From: Lunularia cruciata | Taxonomy: Eukaryota > Streptophyta > Marchantiopsida > Lunulariales > Lunulariaceae | DNA: 64,000 nucleotides | Direction: 5' to 3' | Assembly: GCA_948567375.1 (NCBI GenBank) | Contig: OX419755.1 | Span: 30,013,001-30,077,000, forward strand | Part shown: positions 1 through 9,565 of the stretch, one piece after another | Position numbering within the stretch: position 1 is the first letter of the stretch | Layout of the letters: each line of letters starts with the position of its first letter | Notes under the pieces: model-generated | What the model saw: only the letters and a program-made list of their open reading frames with translations | The model's database searches: none | Told to the model about the DNA's origin: nothing | Translations under genes and position numbers: made by a program

Positions 1-575
1 AATTGAAGATGTACCAGGAAGAGGTGAAGGTAGAGCAATCTCGAAGGTATGAGTTGGAATCCATAGGAAAAGTTGAAGGTAAGTTGCGAGCAATATTGAG
101 AACAGAGGATGAAGGAAGATTGGAAGAAGCACGCCTACACGAGTTAAAGTTGCTTGTGCAGGAAACTCGGAAGAGGAAAGCCAAAGATGTGGATAGGAAC
201 ACTTTACTGATTTAATTAAGGGAGCGAGTAGATTGGAAGATGTTAGAAGTTGGAAACAATGTCAGTCTTAGATAAGATTTAGTCAATTCAGAGTTAGAAA
301 GAACTAGGAGTAGTGTGCCAAAGGAAAGAAAGTCCAATGTTGCAAAAGTAGGAATTCAAATGTCTTTGGATTTGTTATTTGACACTTTAGAGAAGAGTGG
401 GTTGGGAGATAAAGAAGTATATGTATTACCCATGACCTTGAGTAAAGTTCCTAGTGAAGAAGTAGTAGAAATAGTGAAGGACTTGGTAGTGGTAGATATA
501 CCCAAAGAAAGAGAAGTAATAGGAAGATCATCGGGTTTGGAAGCCGATGAGAGGGTTGACATTGGATCAGAGTAG
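1..575 (+). pseudogene. LTR-borne (U3) ORF, C-terminal third, broken
   Basis: One frame runs from the window edge to the stop at 573-575, broken by in-frame TAA codons at 213-215 and near 273. The product shows the family's signature: a charged coiled coil with ARLHELKLLVQETRKR, then a segment like RVDWKMLEVGNNVSLR, then IQMSLDLLFDTLEKSG, and a C-terminus ending VDIGSE. The same order occurs in the copies at 34206-34808 and 57921-58700 (+) and 36370-36870 (-). The role is unknown. No catalytic motif, signal peptide or membrane segment is visible. Confidence 0.7.
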
Positions 576-691
576 TAACAATTTTGAGATAGGAAGAAGT
601 AGATATGAAGAGGTGGTTTATCATTTTGGATCTGCAAGTAGGAAGAGTTGTTGACAAAGGGTATAGTTGTTAGTAATTGTCAATTGCTTCA

Positions 692-701
692 CTATTTAAG
701 G
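692..701 (+). promoter_or_regulatory. TATA-like box of the giant LTR
   Basis: CTATTTAAGG lies about 115 bp after the stop of the LTR ORF and about 665 bp before the LTR end. The same motif sits at the same place in the unit ending at 35600 and, inverted, in minus-strand copies. This makes it the best candidate for the LTR promoter and puts the ORF in U3. It is inferred from position and conservation. Confidence 0.5.
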
Positions 702-1364
702 GGTGGTATTTGCAGTCATATGTTGTTTAGTATTCATATTTCTGAAGATAGATAAAGTGAAGTGTTGATTTTAGTGCCCATCGCTTGAGCTTAATTTCAA
801 GTGTCAACTTTGTGTGTGTGTTTGTGAGTGTGAGGAGAATTTTGAAGTGCAAGTCAGTGTGCTTGTTAGATGTTGGATTCCGCAGCCTTGATCTTCATTT
901 TGTGTTTCTGAGTGAAGTGCAATCGGAGCAATACCTTGCCAGATTTGAGAGGAATTGTAGTGTTGGTAGTATTCTACATTTGTGAGTGCATCACAATGTT
1001 GATTTGAAGCAATTTTGATCAAGGAAGTTGTGCCTTCAGTGGAGGGGTGGAACACAATTCTAAGGCAAAATTGTTTTACAATGAAGTGCTATCTTTGAGA
1101 GAATTTGAATCATCACAATCAAGATTTGTTTGGACAAAATTTGTTATGTCGTGATTATGGTGTCTGAATTTGTGACAAGTTGTCAAGATTGTGAGCTTGT
1201 TACTCTCTTTTGGGTGTTTCAACCAGAGAGATTAAAGAAGAACCCAAGAAGAACTACATTGTTACTATTTGACTTTGTATTTGGACATTTCTGATTAGTA
1301 TCTCTATAGAAACAAACTTTACTTACCCAATTACCGCAAAAGTGATATTTGCCGGGTTGTCATA

Positions 1365-1807
1365 GAGTCCATTAGCTTTTGGATTGTAGGGAGTCATCTT
1401 TTGATGTTTAATCTGGAAGTACTTGGTTAACTCTTCCACCATAGAGTTCAAAAAATGAGTTCTCTAATCATTGACCAATTCCAAATGACACTTGTAACAA
1501 GAAATGATGTTTCAAAAGAAAAATTCTGCAATTGTTTCCTCATCATCTCTGTGTGTTGCTTCTACTTCTACCATCTTGGTAGCATAATCAGTGCATACCA
1601 AGATGTACCTCTTCCTTGTGACTCGGGTCATTAGTTGAATTGGACCCACAAAATCAATACCCCATTTCTTAAATGGAGCCAATGGCAAAATTGGTCTTAA
1701 AGGCCATTGGGAAGTCATCGTTGGTTTTCTTGTTCTCTGACAGGCATCACAACTTCAAATATGGGCATACATATCTTTATACATCATAGGCCACCAATTA
1801 CCTACTT
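1365..1807 (-). pseudogene. Integrase remnant of element A
   Basis: The minus strand encodes part of the H2C2 finger (YWWPMMYKDMYAHI-type stretch, then CDAC), the start of the integrase core (WGIDFVGPI, first catalytic Asp; CTDYATKMVEV) and, after a frameshift near 1510, a segment corresponding to the second Asp region and a TPYNPKANG-like block before the catalytic Glu. The reading stops at 1365, where the L1 LTR is inserted. The catalytic Glu region and C-terminal domain lie outside the window or are lost. Confidence 0.7.
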
Positions 1808-2667
1808 TGGACTTCTTCAACAGCTTTGTAAGGGGTGCTGCAAGCACCACATAGTTTGAAACAAAGTGTCTGTAGTATCTGACATGTCCTAAGAAGGCTC
1901 TCAACTCTTGGATGTTTTTTGGGGATTCCAAAGCTGAGATAACTTTGACCTTCTCATCATCCACTTCAATACCTTGGCTTGACACTTGATGCCCCAAAAG
2001 AATTCCCTCCTTCATTGCAAAGAAGCATTTCTCTGGGTGTAATGACAAATTGGCAAAATGACACCTCTCAAAATTTTGGCAAAGGTAATCCAAATGTACA
2101 TCTCCTTGCCCAAACACACACAAATCATCAATGAAGACTTCCACAAATTTGTGCAAGAAATCCTGGAAGATTGTATTCATCATCCATTAGAAAGTAGCGG
2201 GAGCATTACACAACCCAAAGGCATTTGATTGTAAGCAAACGTACCCCAATCCGTAGTGAATGTAGTTTTATCCTTGTCCTCTTCTTGGATGGATACTTGA
2301 TTGTACCCTGAAAATCCATCAAGAAAACTGTAACAAGGGTGACCAGCTACTTGGTCCAAAATTGTATCCGTAAAAGGCAAAGGATGATGATCCTTCCTCG
2401 TTATTGCATTCAACTTGTGAAAATCTTGGCACACTCAAATCTTCCCAATCTGCTTCTTTGGAATGATGACTATGGGGGAAAACCACTCACTGCTCAAGAT
2501 AGGAAAGATTATTCTGGCCCCTAAGTACTTATCAATTTTGTCTTTCACCAAGAGTGAGTACTTTGAGTTTAGGCATATTGTCTTTGCCGAACTGGAATTG
2601 CATCTTCAACCAAATCAATCCGGTGTCCTCCAAATTCTTGTGGAATACCCTACATTTGATCAATAGA
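1808..2667 (-). pseudogene. Reverse transcriptase of element A, RNase H deleted
   Basis: Blocks in order on the minus strand: CQDFHKLNAITRKDHHPLPF, LDQVAGHPCYSFLDGFSGYN, KTTFTTDWGTFAYNQMPLG, then after a frameshift VFIDDLCVFG (the YxDD-type core as FIDD), CFFAMKEGILLGHQVS and the thumb ending APLTKLLKKSK. At 1807/1808 the reading jumps straight to the H2C2 region of the integrase. Element I continues at this point into RNase H (63721-64000), so A has lost the whole RNase H and connection by an internal deletion. Confidence 0.75.
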
Positions 2668-3499
2668 CTAGGCAAATACATCTTGGAATTCTATAAATAG
2701 GGCAGTGTATTCTGCCAACTCTTCCAAAGTGACTATCTTTGAAATGTTCAAAAGTTTTCCTTTGGTCAAGACAACATCTTGACAGTCATCGGGGTTGATG
2801 ACTCCTTCAACATGGCTTATTTGGCTTAATCTGTGCCAAACTGCAGTCAAGCCCCCTTCCTCCAAGTCATGTTTTCCCAAGGTGATGTCGTATGGGTCTT
2901 CGTCTTCAACCTCCACCTCATAGCATTCCAAGTAGTTGACTTGGACTTTGTCTTCGGAGTCTTTTGAAGACAAAGATGATGAATCTTTGGATTCATCTTC
3001 GTCTTCCAACAAAGTTGTCTCCCCAAGGTGAGGAACCTTTGTCAAACTCCCTATCACCAGCTTCTGATCTTTGGATGAAATGTCCTTAAACCGTAACTTT
3101 TGCTGGTGCCAATCCACAATAACTTGGGCACTATACATCTAGGGTCTTCCAATCAAGAGAAGGTAACTAGTTCTGGTTATTGGTTGCAACACAATGCAAT
3201 TTAACTTGAAGGGCACCCTTCCAATGATTGTAGTGATATTTGGCAGCATGCCCAAAGGCCATCTCCTAGTTTGATCTGCAAATTTCAAAATTCAAGGTGT
3301 TGGTTCAAACGTTGTATACCTCAATTGATGTGCAGTATCTTCTGTCATGACATTCACACCCAACCCCAAATCAATGGGTATGGATGTGATCATGCAGCCT
3401 GCAATCTCCGCATCCACTTTGGGAGATCCCAAATCTTCTTGTTCAATATGATAAATTGCGGGCAAGTCTTTCTTGGTCATCGCCCTTACTTTCTTGAGG
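2668..3499 (-). pseudogene. Protease and protease-RT linker of element A
   Basis: The protease segment contains IPIDLGLGVNVM, where the intact relative in D reads IDSGSGVNVM, so the D-S-G active site is D-L-G here. It is followed by a hydrophobic beta region and an acidic Ser-rich linker (SKDSSSLSSKDSEDK) leading to EFQDVFA, the usual lead-in to RT. The frame is cut at 3499 by the insertion of B. The upstream part resumes at 9990. Confidence 0.75.
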
Positions 3500-3603
3500 T
3501 GCAAAAGACCAAATCCGAGAAGAGAAATAGGAGAATGGAAACTCACATTGGGACACTTGAATGAGGGAAAGCTCCAAATGCCTAGCATGAGCTTTGGCTA
3601 TGG

Positions 3604-3611
3604 TATTTATA
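3604..3611 (-). promoter_or_regulatory. TATA box, 3' LTR of element B
   Basis: The minus strand reads CCTATAAATACC. This is a canonical TATA box placed downstream of the GAA/TTC array and upstream of the LTR end that adjoins the PBS in the 5' copy. The same box is at 9663-9670. Confidence 0.7.
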
Positions 3612-3631
3612 GGTAGCATACAAGGCCCTTG

Positions 3632-3844
3632 AGAAGCTTCCTCAAGCCGCTTTCTTAGAGTGCAAGCCAAGTTAACTAGGAAGCTTCTCAAGAAGCTTCC
3701 TTCTAGAAGCCGCCTACTTGGCGTGCAAGCTAAGCTAGGTGGAAGCTTCTAGAAGCTTCCTTCTAGAAGCTACTTACTTAAGGTGCAAGCTAAGCTAACC
3801 AGGAAGCTTCCCAAGAAGCTTCCTAGATACTTTTGGAATATTCT
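3632..3844 (-). promoter_or_regulatory. Array of heat-shock-element-like GAA/TTC units, 3' LTR of B
   Basis: Clusters of alternating units spaced as nGAAnnTTCn lie at 3632-3641, 3680-3708, 3741-3769 and 3802-3823, with GGAATATTCTAGA at 3835. The best cluster, GAAGCTTCTAGAAGCTTC, has four contiguous alternating units, which fits the plant heat-shock factor consensus. In element orientation the array sits directly upstream of the TATA box at 3604-3611. Heat or stress response is an inference from the motif; the alternative is a purely palindromic repeat. Confidence 0.55.
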
Positions 3845-3913
3845 AGACTAATTTGTCTTATGTGCTACTTTGTGAGCCTGACTGACCTCGTCGCTAAACT
3901 CCATATTGTTACA

Positions 3914-4140
3914 TATTCCCCCGCCGCTAGTTGGTGACGTCCTCGTCGCCAGTGAAGCTTTGAATTCCTGGATGGCCGTCTGTGCATTGTAGAGGTGAGA
4001 AAGAGGTTCCCAAGTGGCATCATGAAGGGGATACCCTTTCCAAAGGACCTTGTACTCCGTATGTTGGCGACGGCCTCATTGAATGTGGCAACGCGTAAGG
4101 ATACAATCAACTTCGTACTCCTCATGATCATTGATAGGGA
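3914..4140 (-). pseudogene. Chromodomain at the C-terminus of the B polyprotein
   Basis: The minus strand reads HEEYEVDCIL, then after an in-frame TGA RRQHTEYKVLWKGYPLHDATW, then EPLSHLYNAQTAIQEF. The order (YEVD, aromatic YKVLWKGYP, ATWEP, NA..I.EF) is that of a chromodomain, which in chromoviruses directs integration to marked chromatin. The frame runs through the PPT into the 3' LTR before it stops. One in-frame stop breaks it. Confidence 0.8.
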
Positions 4141-5990
4141 TAGGAAGAGGGGGAGGTAGGACTCGAGAGGAAAAGGAAGAGGGGTTAGGAACAAAGGGTT
4201 TCAACTTGGAAACATGAAAGACAGGTGGATACGCATGTGACAAGGCAAGGCAAGACGATAAGCAACAAGAGAGACAATTTGGGTGATATCAAAGGGTCCT
4301 ATCCAATTAGGGGCAAGTTTAAAAACTTGGGTATCAAGTGGGAGAGGGAGGTTACTAGAAGATAACATGACTTTATCACCAACTTTGAAGGTGAGATCTT
4401 GACGATGGTGGTCCGCATATTGTTTTTGGCGATTTTGAGCAACAAGGAGGTGAGACTTGGCTTGTTGGAGAGATTGGGATATAGTGGTCAAGAATGTGGA
4501 AGTATGAGGAACCTGAGATGGAGGGGGAGCAAGAAGAGAATCTGGAACAAGCGGATCTTGGCCAAAATTGAGAAAGAAAGGAGAGAATCCGGTGCTTGCC
4601 TGTTTGGAATTGTTGTAGGCAAATTCGGCAGCGGCAAGACATTCATCCCAATTGGTATGGTGGACATTGACAAAGGCACGTAACCCAATGTATGATTTGC
4701 ACATTTGGTTTGTCCATCAGTTTGAGGATGATAGGCTGTGGACAAAGCAAGCTTGGTGCCGAGTATCTGAAAGAGTGCTTGCCAAAACTTCCCGGTAAAG
4801 CAAGGATCACGGTTGGAGATGAGTACGCGTGGCATTCCATGATGCTTGAAGACATTGTCGAAGTAGATTTGCGCTAAGGTTGGAGCTGTAACACCCATTT
4901 GTCCATGTGTGTGGTATTGTGATATTTAGCTTGGTATTACAAGTACTTAAGAGATATTATTTATATAGAGATAAAGGATGGTTCTATATTAGTCATGGTT
5001 AGCTAAAGTTAGTCATAGCTAAGATAGATGGGACCTTACTTTAGAGGAAGTAGAAAAGATGAGCACCACTATTTTGGATTTTAGTGTGTTGACTTGGTAT
5101 TATTCCTAGGTGTTTGGCTTTGGGGAAAGAGTTGAGAACTCTTGGGCCCGCAAGCCTTTTTGTTTTGGATTCTTCTTTAGTCTAAGGATAGCCCATGTGA
5201 AGGAATCCTTGCTTTAGTGGTTGGGTCAAGATAAGGGGAATATGCCCATGTGAATGGATATTCCTTTCTACTTTTTGACTTTACTTGACTTTTAGTCTAG
5301 TAACTTGAGTTACTACGGTAATTAGTAACTTTGGTACGTAACTATTTCACAAGTATATAAACAAGGGGTGAGGAGGTACTCATCATCCTTTCATTTGCAA
5401 CTATCTCTCTCTCATTGAGTTCTCTAGTGAGCAATGTCTTGAGTCTTGGAGTGTTAGCCTTGGAGGAGTATGATGGAGTTGGGGTTCCTTGCCTTCTTAG
5501 TCCATGGTGCGCTACCATAATAGCCATCAGAGGTTCATCCTGAGTGAGAGACAGGCCGGCTCACAGAGCATCCACGGTATCACAGGTTGGTGCCAAGTGG
5601 ATTTGCTTACTAAGGTCATCCACAAACACCACGATGGCAGTGTGTCCTTGTTTTGTCTTTGGCAAGGATGTGATGAGATCCAAGCTCACATGCTCCCAAC
5701 GAGCTGATGGAACGGCAAGCGGTTGAAGGAGTCCACCCGACTTCTGGTTGCTGGCCTTGTTACGTTGGCAGCTCTCACACAATTGGAAAAATTCTTGAAC
5801 ATCCCGTGTCATGTTGGGCCACTACCATTGACGTTGGAGGGTACCCAAGGTCTTGTCCACACCCATGTGACCAGCGATGGGTAAATCATGGGTTTCTTGA
5901 AGGCGCACAAGTCGAAGATCATCTTTGGCTGGAACATAGATCCGGTCCGCATGGAATAGAAGGCCTTCCTTGAAGGAGAAGGTGTTGTAC
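4141..5990 (-). pseudogene. Integrase of element B, interrupted by a solo LTR
   Basis: In order from 5990 down: H2C2 finger (GHMGVDKTLGTLQ, CESCQRNKA), first catalytic Asp in HVSLDLITSLP, CDTVDA, then the solo LTR (5565-4887), then APTLAQIYFDNVF, second Asp in SNRDPCFTGKFW, and YHPQTDGQTKCAN, where the usual Glu after QT is Lys. The C-terminal part has FKVGDKVML and a GPF module (KLAPNWIGPFDI). The frame shifts in the core, and with the catalytic Glu replaced the enzyme is dead. Confidence 0.85.
4887..5565 (+). mobile_element. Solo LTR of the element E family
   Basis: It starts TGTAACACCCATTTG and ends CCGGCTCACA. It matches, in the other orientation, the 3' LTR of E at 40584-41275. It splits the integrase of B exactly between VDA and PTLAQ. 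Flanks read GGAGC (4882-4886) and AGAGC (5565-5569), giving a 4-5-bp TSD with one possible change. No internal domain is present, so it is an LTR-LTR recombination product. Confidence 0.85.
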
Positions 5991-6868
5991 TCCTTGTCAC
6001 CTGTTATTAGCCGACCATGTACCATTTGGAAGAAGAGATCTTGCTGTAGAGCTAACCAAAACTTGTTATGAATCTTGGGATCAATTGACACCGTTGTAAT
6101 TGCTGCCGTGATGAGAAGAAGAGACTTCAAATCAGGTTGTCGTGATAGAGCATCAGGGATGACATGGAACCGACCTGGTTTGTACTCAAGTTTGATGTTA
6201 AACAATTGGAGTTGCTCTTCCCATCAATGATGTCGACTCTTCATGTGCTCTAGGTGTAAGGTCTGCAACAATGGCTTGTGATCAGTTTGCATGATCACTT
6301 GTTTCTCGAAGAGATAATGCCTCCATACCTTGGTGGCATATACCATTGCAAGTTGTTCCCAATCTTGAGTAGAGTAATTTCTTTCAGCTGTATTTAGTCA
6401 GCGAGACACAAAGGCAATAGGATGTAGTCCATTTGGAAATTCCTATTGCAACACAACTCCAATTGCAAAGTTAGAAGCATCAAAATCAACCACACAAGGT
6501 AGTTGAGGATCATATGGTTGAAGAATGGGTCTTGAAGACACCATATGCTTTAACTTCTGGAATGCTTCTTCATGCTTGGTGGTTGATTGGAAGCTCGAGT
6601 TCTTTCTCAAGACGTCAGTCAATGGTGCAGCCATGTGAGCATAATAGTGGATGAACCGTCGGTAAAAACTGGCCAATCCATTGAATGCTCATACTTTGGT
6701 AGCATCCTTTGGGGTAGGCCAATCAGTAATGGCCTTGATCTTCTCTTCTTCCATCTTGATCTCCTCTGATGAGATCTTATGACCCAAGAAGGTAACCTTC
6801 TTTTGCCAAAAAGCACACTTTGACTTCTTGCAGTAAAATTTCCACTGTCGTAGTTGTCTTAGGACTTC
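5991..6868 (-). pseudogene. RT thumb and RNase H of element B
   Basis: The minus strand encodes a thumb (FYCKKSKCAFW, VTFLGHKISSE), then LASFYRRFIHYYAHMAAPLT, the RNase H core with VVDFDASNFAIGVVLQ, and the distal YKPGRFHVIPDALSRQ block before the integrase linker. Several stops and frameshifts break the frame (for example near 6230 and 6400). Domain order and spacing are normal for a chromovirus. Confidence 0.8.
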
Positions 6869-8188
6869 TCACACATGATTCATGTGTTCTGCCTTTATCC
6901 TACTATAGATTAAGATATCATCTAAGAACACTACCATGGACTGATCCAATAGTCCCTCCAACACCCGATGCATCTGATCCATGAAGACTGCTGGAGCATT
7001 AGTGAGTCCGAAAGGTAGAACTCTCCACTCAAAATGTCCATACCTTGTGCAAAAGGCAGTCTTTTGCACGTCCTCTCCTTCAATAGGAATTTGCCAATAG
7101 CCGCTACAAAGATCTAGCTTGGAAAAGTAGCGTGCTTCACTTAATTGATCAAGCAGGTCATCGATCCGAGGCAAGGGATATGCATTCTTCACGGTTTGCT
7201 TATTGAGCCCACGGTAATCAATACAGAAACAAAGTCCTCCTTCCTTCTTTGGAACAAATAGTACTAGTGCTCCCCACAGAGAGGTACTATGTCGTATGAA
7301 ATCCTTCTCCAACAACTCTGTAAGTGTTTTTTGCGACTCCTCCAACTTCTTTGGTGAGAGCCAATAGATTGGTCTACTCACTAGAGTACTCCCTGGCAAT
7401 AACTTGATCTTGAAGGGCATACCTTGATCAGAGGGTAATCCCTTTGGCAGATCATCCGGAAACACATTTGCAAACTCCTGAACTATCCGATTAACCGTTG
7501 CTTGATGTGGCACCTGGCCCTCCTCAGATTGTCCTTGTGCAATCGGCTTGATCCACACCACAAATACATACTTATCTTTCTCCAAAGCTTGCTCTATGGT
7601 TGCTTCATTAACAAACTTCCCTTCTAGGGACTCATCTCTCTTCCAAGCTTGCTCCATGGTTGCCTTCTTGGCAAATTTCCCATCTTGGGACTCATCTCCC
7701 TTCCAGATTTGCTCTATGGCTACCTTCTCAACAAACTTCCCATCTTGGGACTGACTATTCTTAGGTGTCGTACTCAGAGGTTCCAGACAACCTAATCGGA
7801 AATTCCTACCTTGGTGTTGTACTTGAATTTGACGTTGGGTCCAATCGAATTGAACCTTATGACGTTCAAGCCAAGGTAGACCCAGAATGATATCATAGTG
7901 TAGAGGTGCCACTACAAACCTCATACACTCCAAATACTCCTTCCCAATCTTGAAGGTAACAGGATGCGAGGTGCGGAATGCAGAACCTTTTCTACCATCC
8001 GCCATCATCAAACTACTTCCAATCATTGGCTTGATAGGAATACCCAATTCCTTTGCTACTTGCATAGATATGCAATTCTCTAAACTTCTAGAATCAACCA
8101 AAATCCTACAACCCCGATTAGATATTGTACCTTGCAAGTGAAGCAAACTTGCATAGGTCGAGCCTTCAATCCTATGAGAACTAATCAA
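6869..8188 (-). pseudogene. Protease-reverse transcriptase of element B (439-codon open frame)
   Basis: This is the longest intact frame in the window. Residues 15-120 are a retropepsin, but its active site reads [11 protein letters not shown] (D32-S33-R34), with Arg where D-S/T-G has Gly. Residues 147-206 are three 20-residue repeats. RT begins near residue 240 ([12 protein letters not shown]) with [11 protein letters not shown], the block [49 protein letters not shown] and the core [10 protein letters not shown] (residues 421-424 FLDD). The stop at the 3' end truncates it before the thumb. It acts as part of gag-pol after proteolysis. The protease change suggests a defective copy. Confidence 0.88.
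7571..7750 (-). repeat. Three 60-bp in-frame repeats in the protease-RT linker of B
   Basis: The linker reads [20 protein letters not shown], then two imperfect copies starting SQDGKFAKK and SLEGKFVNE, each 20 codons. Because the unit is a multiple of three, the frame is kept. The units have diverged, so the triplication is not recent. Confidence 0.85.
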
Positions 8189-8192
8189 GCTC

Positions 8193-9296
8193 CTAGTAGG
8201 CGGCTCGAAATCTCCTACTGGGATTCTCCATTTCCCTGATCATTCTGTTCCACAAACTCCATCTGGGCAACTTGTCGAGGTTGCACATTCCTAAGTGGAC
8301 ATTCAGCAATGCAATGTCCAACTTGGCGACAATAAAAGCAACATCCATTTTGTCGTAATATTTCTCTATTTGCTGTGCCAAGTGATCTTCGTTGGATAGC
8401 ATCAATCTCCATTGGTACCAGTTCTTCCACTCGTGGTACTGGTAGGTTTTGTGTAGGTCGAGGTCGAGACCAAGTTGTTGCAACTAAGGAATCAAACCGC
8501 TCAGCCAATTGCATGGCTTCTTCTACGTTTTGTGGCTCTTGCATGGTCACCTCCAATCTGGTTTGTGACTTCAATCCTTGCACAAATTGATCCTGAACTT
8601 CACCTTCTTGGATATCTGGAATCTGCATGATGATATTCTGAAATTGTGTGATGTAGCTTCTCACTAAGCCAATCTGCCTCAACTCCGCCAATTTATCTCG
8701 TGCAGCTCGGGTTGCATTTATAGTCTGAAATCGACCAAGTATTGCATCCTCGAATTCTACCCATGTCAAAATTGGTGTAACAATTTGTCGTTCAGCTCTT
8801 TCTACTCGAAATCGCCACCAAAGTTTTGCCACGCCATCCAACTGGCTAGAAGCCAAGAGAATTTGTTTCCGCTCGTCTTGAAGATTGGTGGCTTCAAAGT
8901 AACATTCACAGTCAAACACAAAATTCTCCACTGTGCTTGGAAGATTCTTGCCTTCAAACACCTTGGGTTTTGGAAATTGAATGCGATCTTCTCCATCTCA
9001 AACTGGCGCTCTGTCTATCTGTTCTTGTCGTTGCTGGTCTCGTTCATCCAACAATCGAGTAAGGTGCTCAATTTGTTATTGCATTGCAAGGATAACATCC
9101 GGTATTGCCGCCATCGTGGCAAGATTCTTGCCTTCAAACACCTTGGGTTTTGGAAATCAAATGCGATCTTCTCCATCTCAAACTGGCGCTTTGTCTATCT
9201 ATTCTTGTCGTTGCTGGTCTCGTTCATCCAACAATCGAGTAAGGTGCTCAATTTGTTATTGCATTGCAAGGATAACATCCGGTATTGCTGCCATCG
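8193..9296 (-). pseudogene. Gag of element B
   Basis: A 248-codon open stretch (8215-8961) has capsid-like features (FVFDCECYFEATN, LDGVAKLWWRF, WVEFEDAILGRFQ, LRQIGLVRSYITQFQ) and one zinc knuckle, CFYCRQVGHCIAEC (C-x2-C-x4-H-x4-C). The start of gag lies further up at about 9294 (MAAIPDVILAMQ). The frame there has stops and contains a 180-bp tandem duplication (8941-9300). Gag would form the particle and bind RNA. Confidence 0.82.
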
Positions 9297-9300
9297 CTAG
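8941..9300 (-). repeat. 180-bp tandem duplication in the gag of B
   Basis: The segments starting AAGATTCTTGCCTTCAAACA at 8941 and 9121 are near identical over their whole length, with a handful of substitutions. The 180-bp period is 60 codons, so it adds a second copy of the gag N-terminus without shifting frame. Confidence 0.9.
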
Positions 9301-9550
9301 TACTCTATTCCACTACTCTCAATTTATCTAGTTGATTAACACATAGATACAACACGTCCACCGTTCTCCATAAGTTACAACTGGAAGTATCAAGGGTTCT
9401 TCTAACACGGTGATCATATGTAGAAAATCCTGCCCAAAGCGTGAGGTGATGAATTGTGTGAAACGATGCTTTGGTAATATTTGGACATGAAAGTCCCAAT
9501 GGTTTGGCGGAAGTGGATTTGGTGGTCCATAAATTCCATCCATCCCATTC

Positions 9551-9565
9551 ATGCTCTGATACCAA
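9551..9565 (-). other. Primer binding site of element B
   Basis: The minus strand reads TTGGTATCAGAGCAT directly after the LTR end. TGGTATCAGAGC is the classical plant initiator-Met tRNA complement. It abuts the 5' LTR at 9566 and so fixes that boundary. Confidence 0.9.

Larger units (their letters stand above)
1..1364 (+). mobile_element. Giant-LTR unit, 3' part (L1), inserted in integrase of element A
   Basis: The end of this unit reads CCGGGTTGTCATA, close to the CGGGTTGTCACA that ends every other giant LTR here. Directly after it, on the minus strand, the integrase of element A resumes. The unit is therefore a + strand insertion into A, cut by the window start, and its TSD cannot be tested. 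It holds the C-terminal part of the LTR-borne ORF (1-575) and then the roughly 790-bp promoter/R/U5 part. No PBS follows its end, so it is a solo LTR or an LTR-sized unit. Confidence 0.75.
3500..3913 (-). repeat. 3' LTR of element B
   Basis: It reads TGCAAAAGACC at its left end (TGTAAAAGACC in the 5' LTR) and CCATATTGTTACA at its right. It is a near copy of 9566-9984; differences include a 4-bp indel near 3535 and one fewer GAAGCTTC-type unit. Just outside on the right, the minus strand shows the polypurine tract GGCGGGGGAATA, as expected for a 3' LTR. Confidence 0.92.

Noticed and set aside
8785-9331. Plus-strand ORFs with repeated segments
   Set aside because: They are the antisense of B gag; the repeat is the 180-bp duplication.
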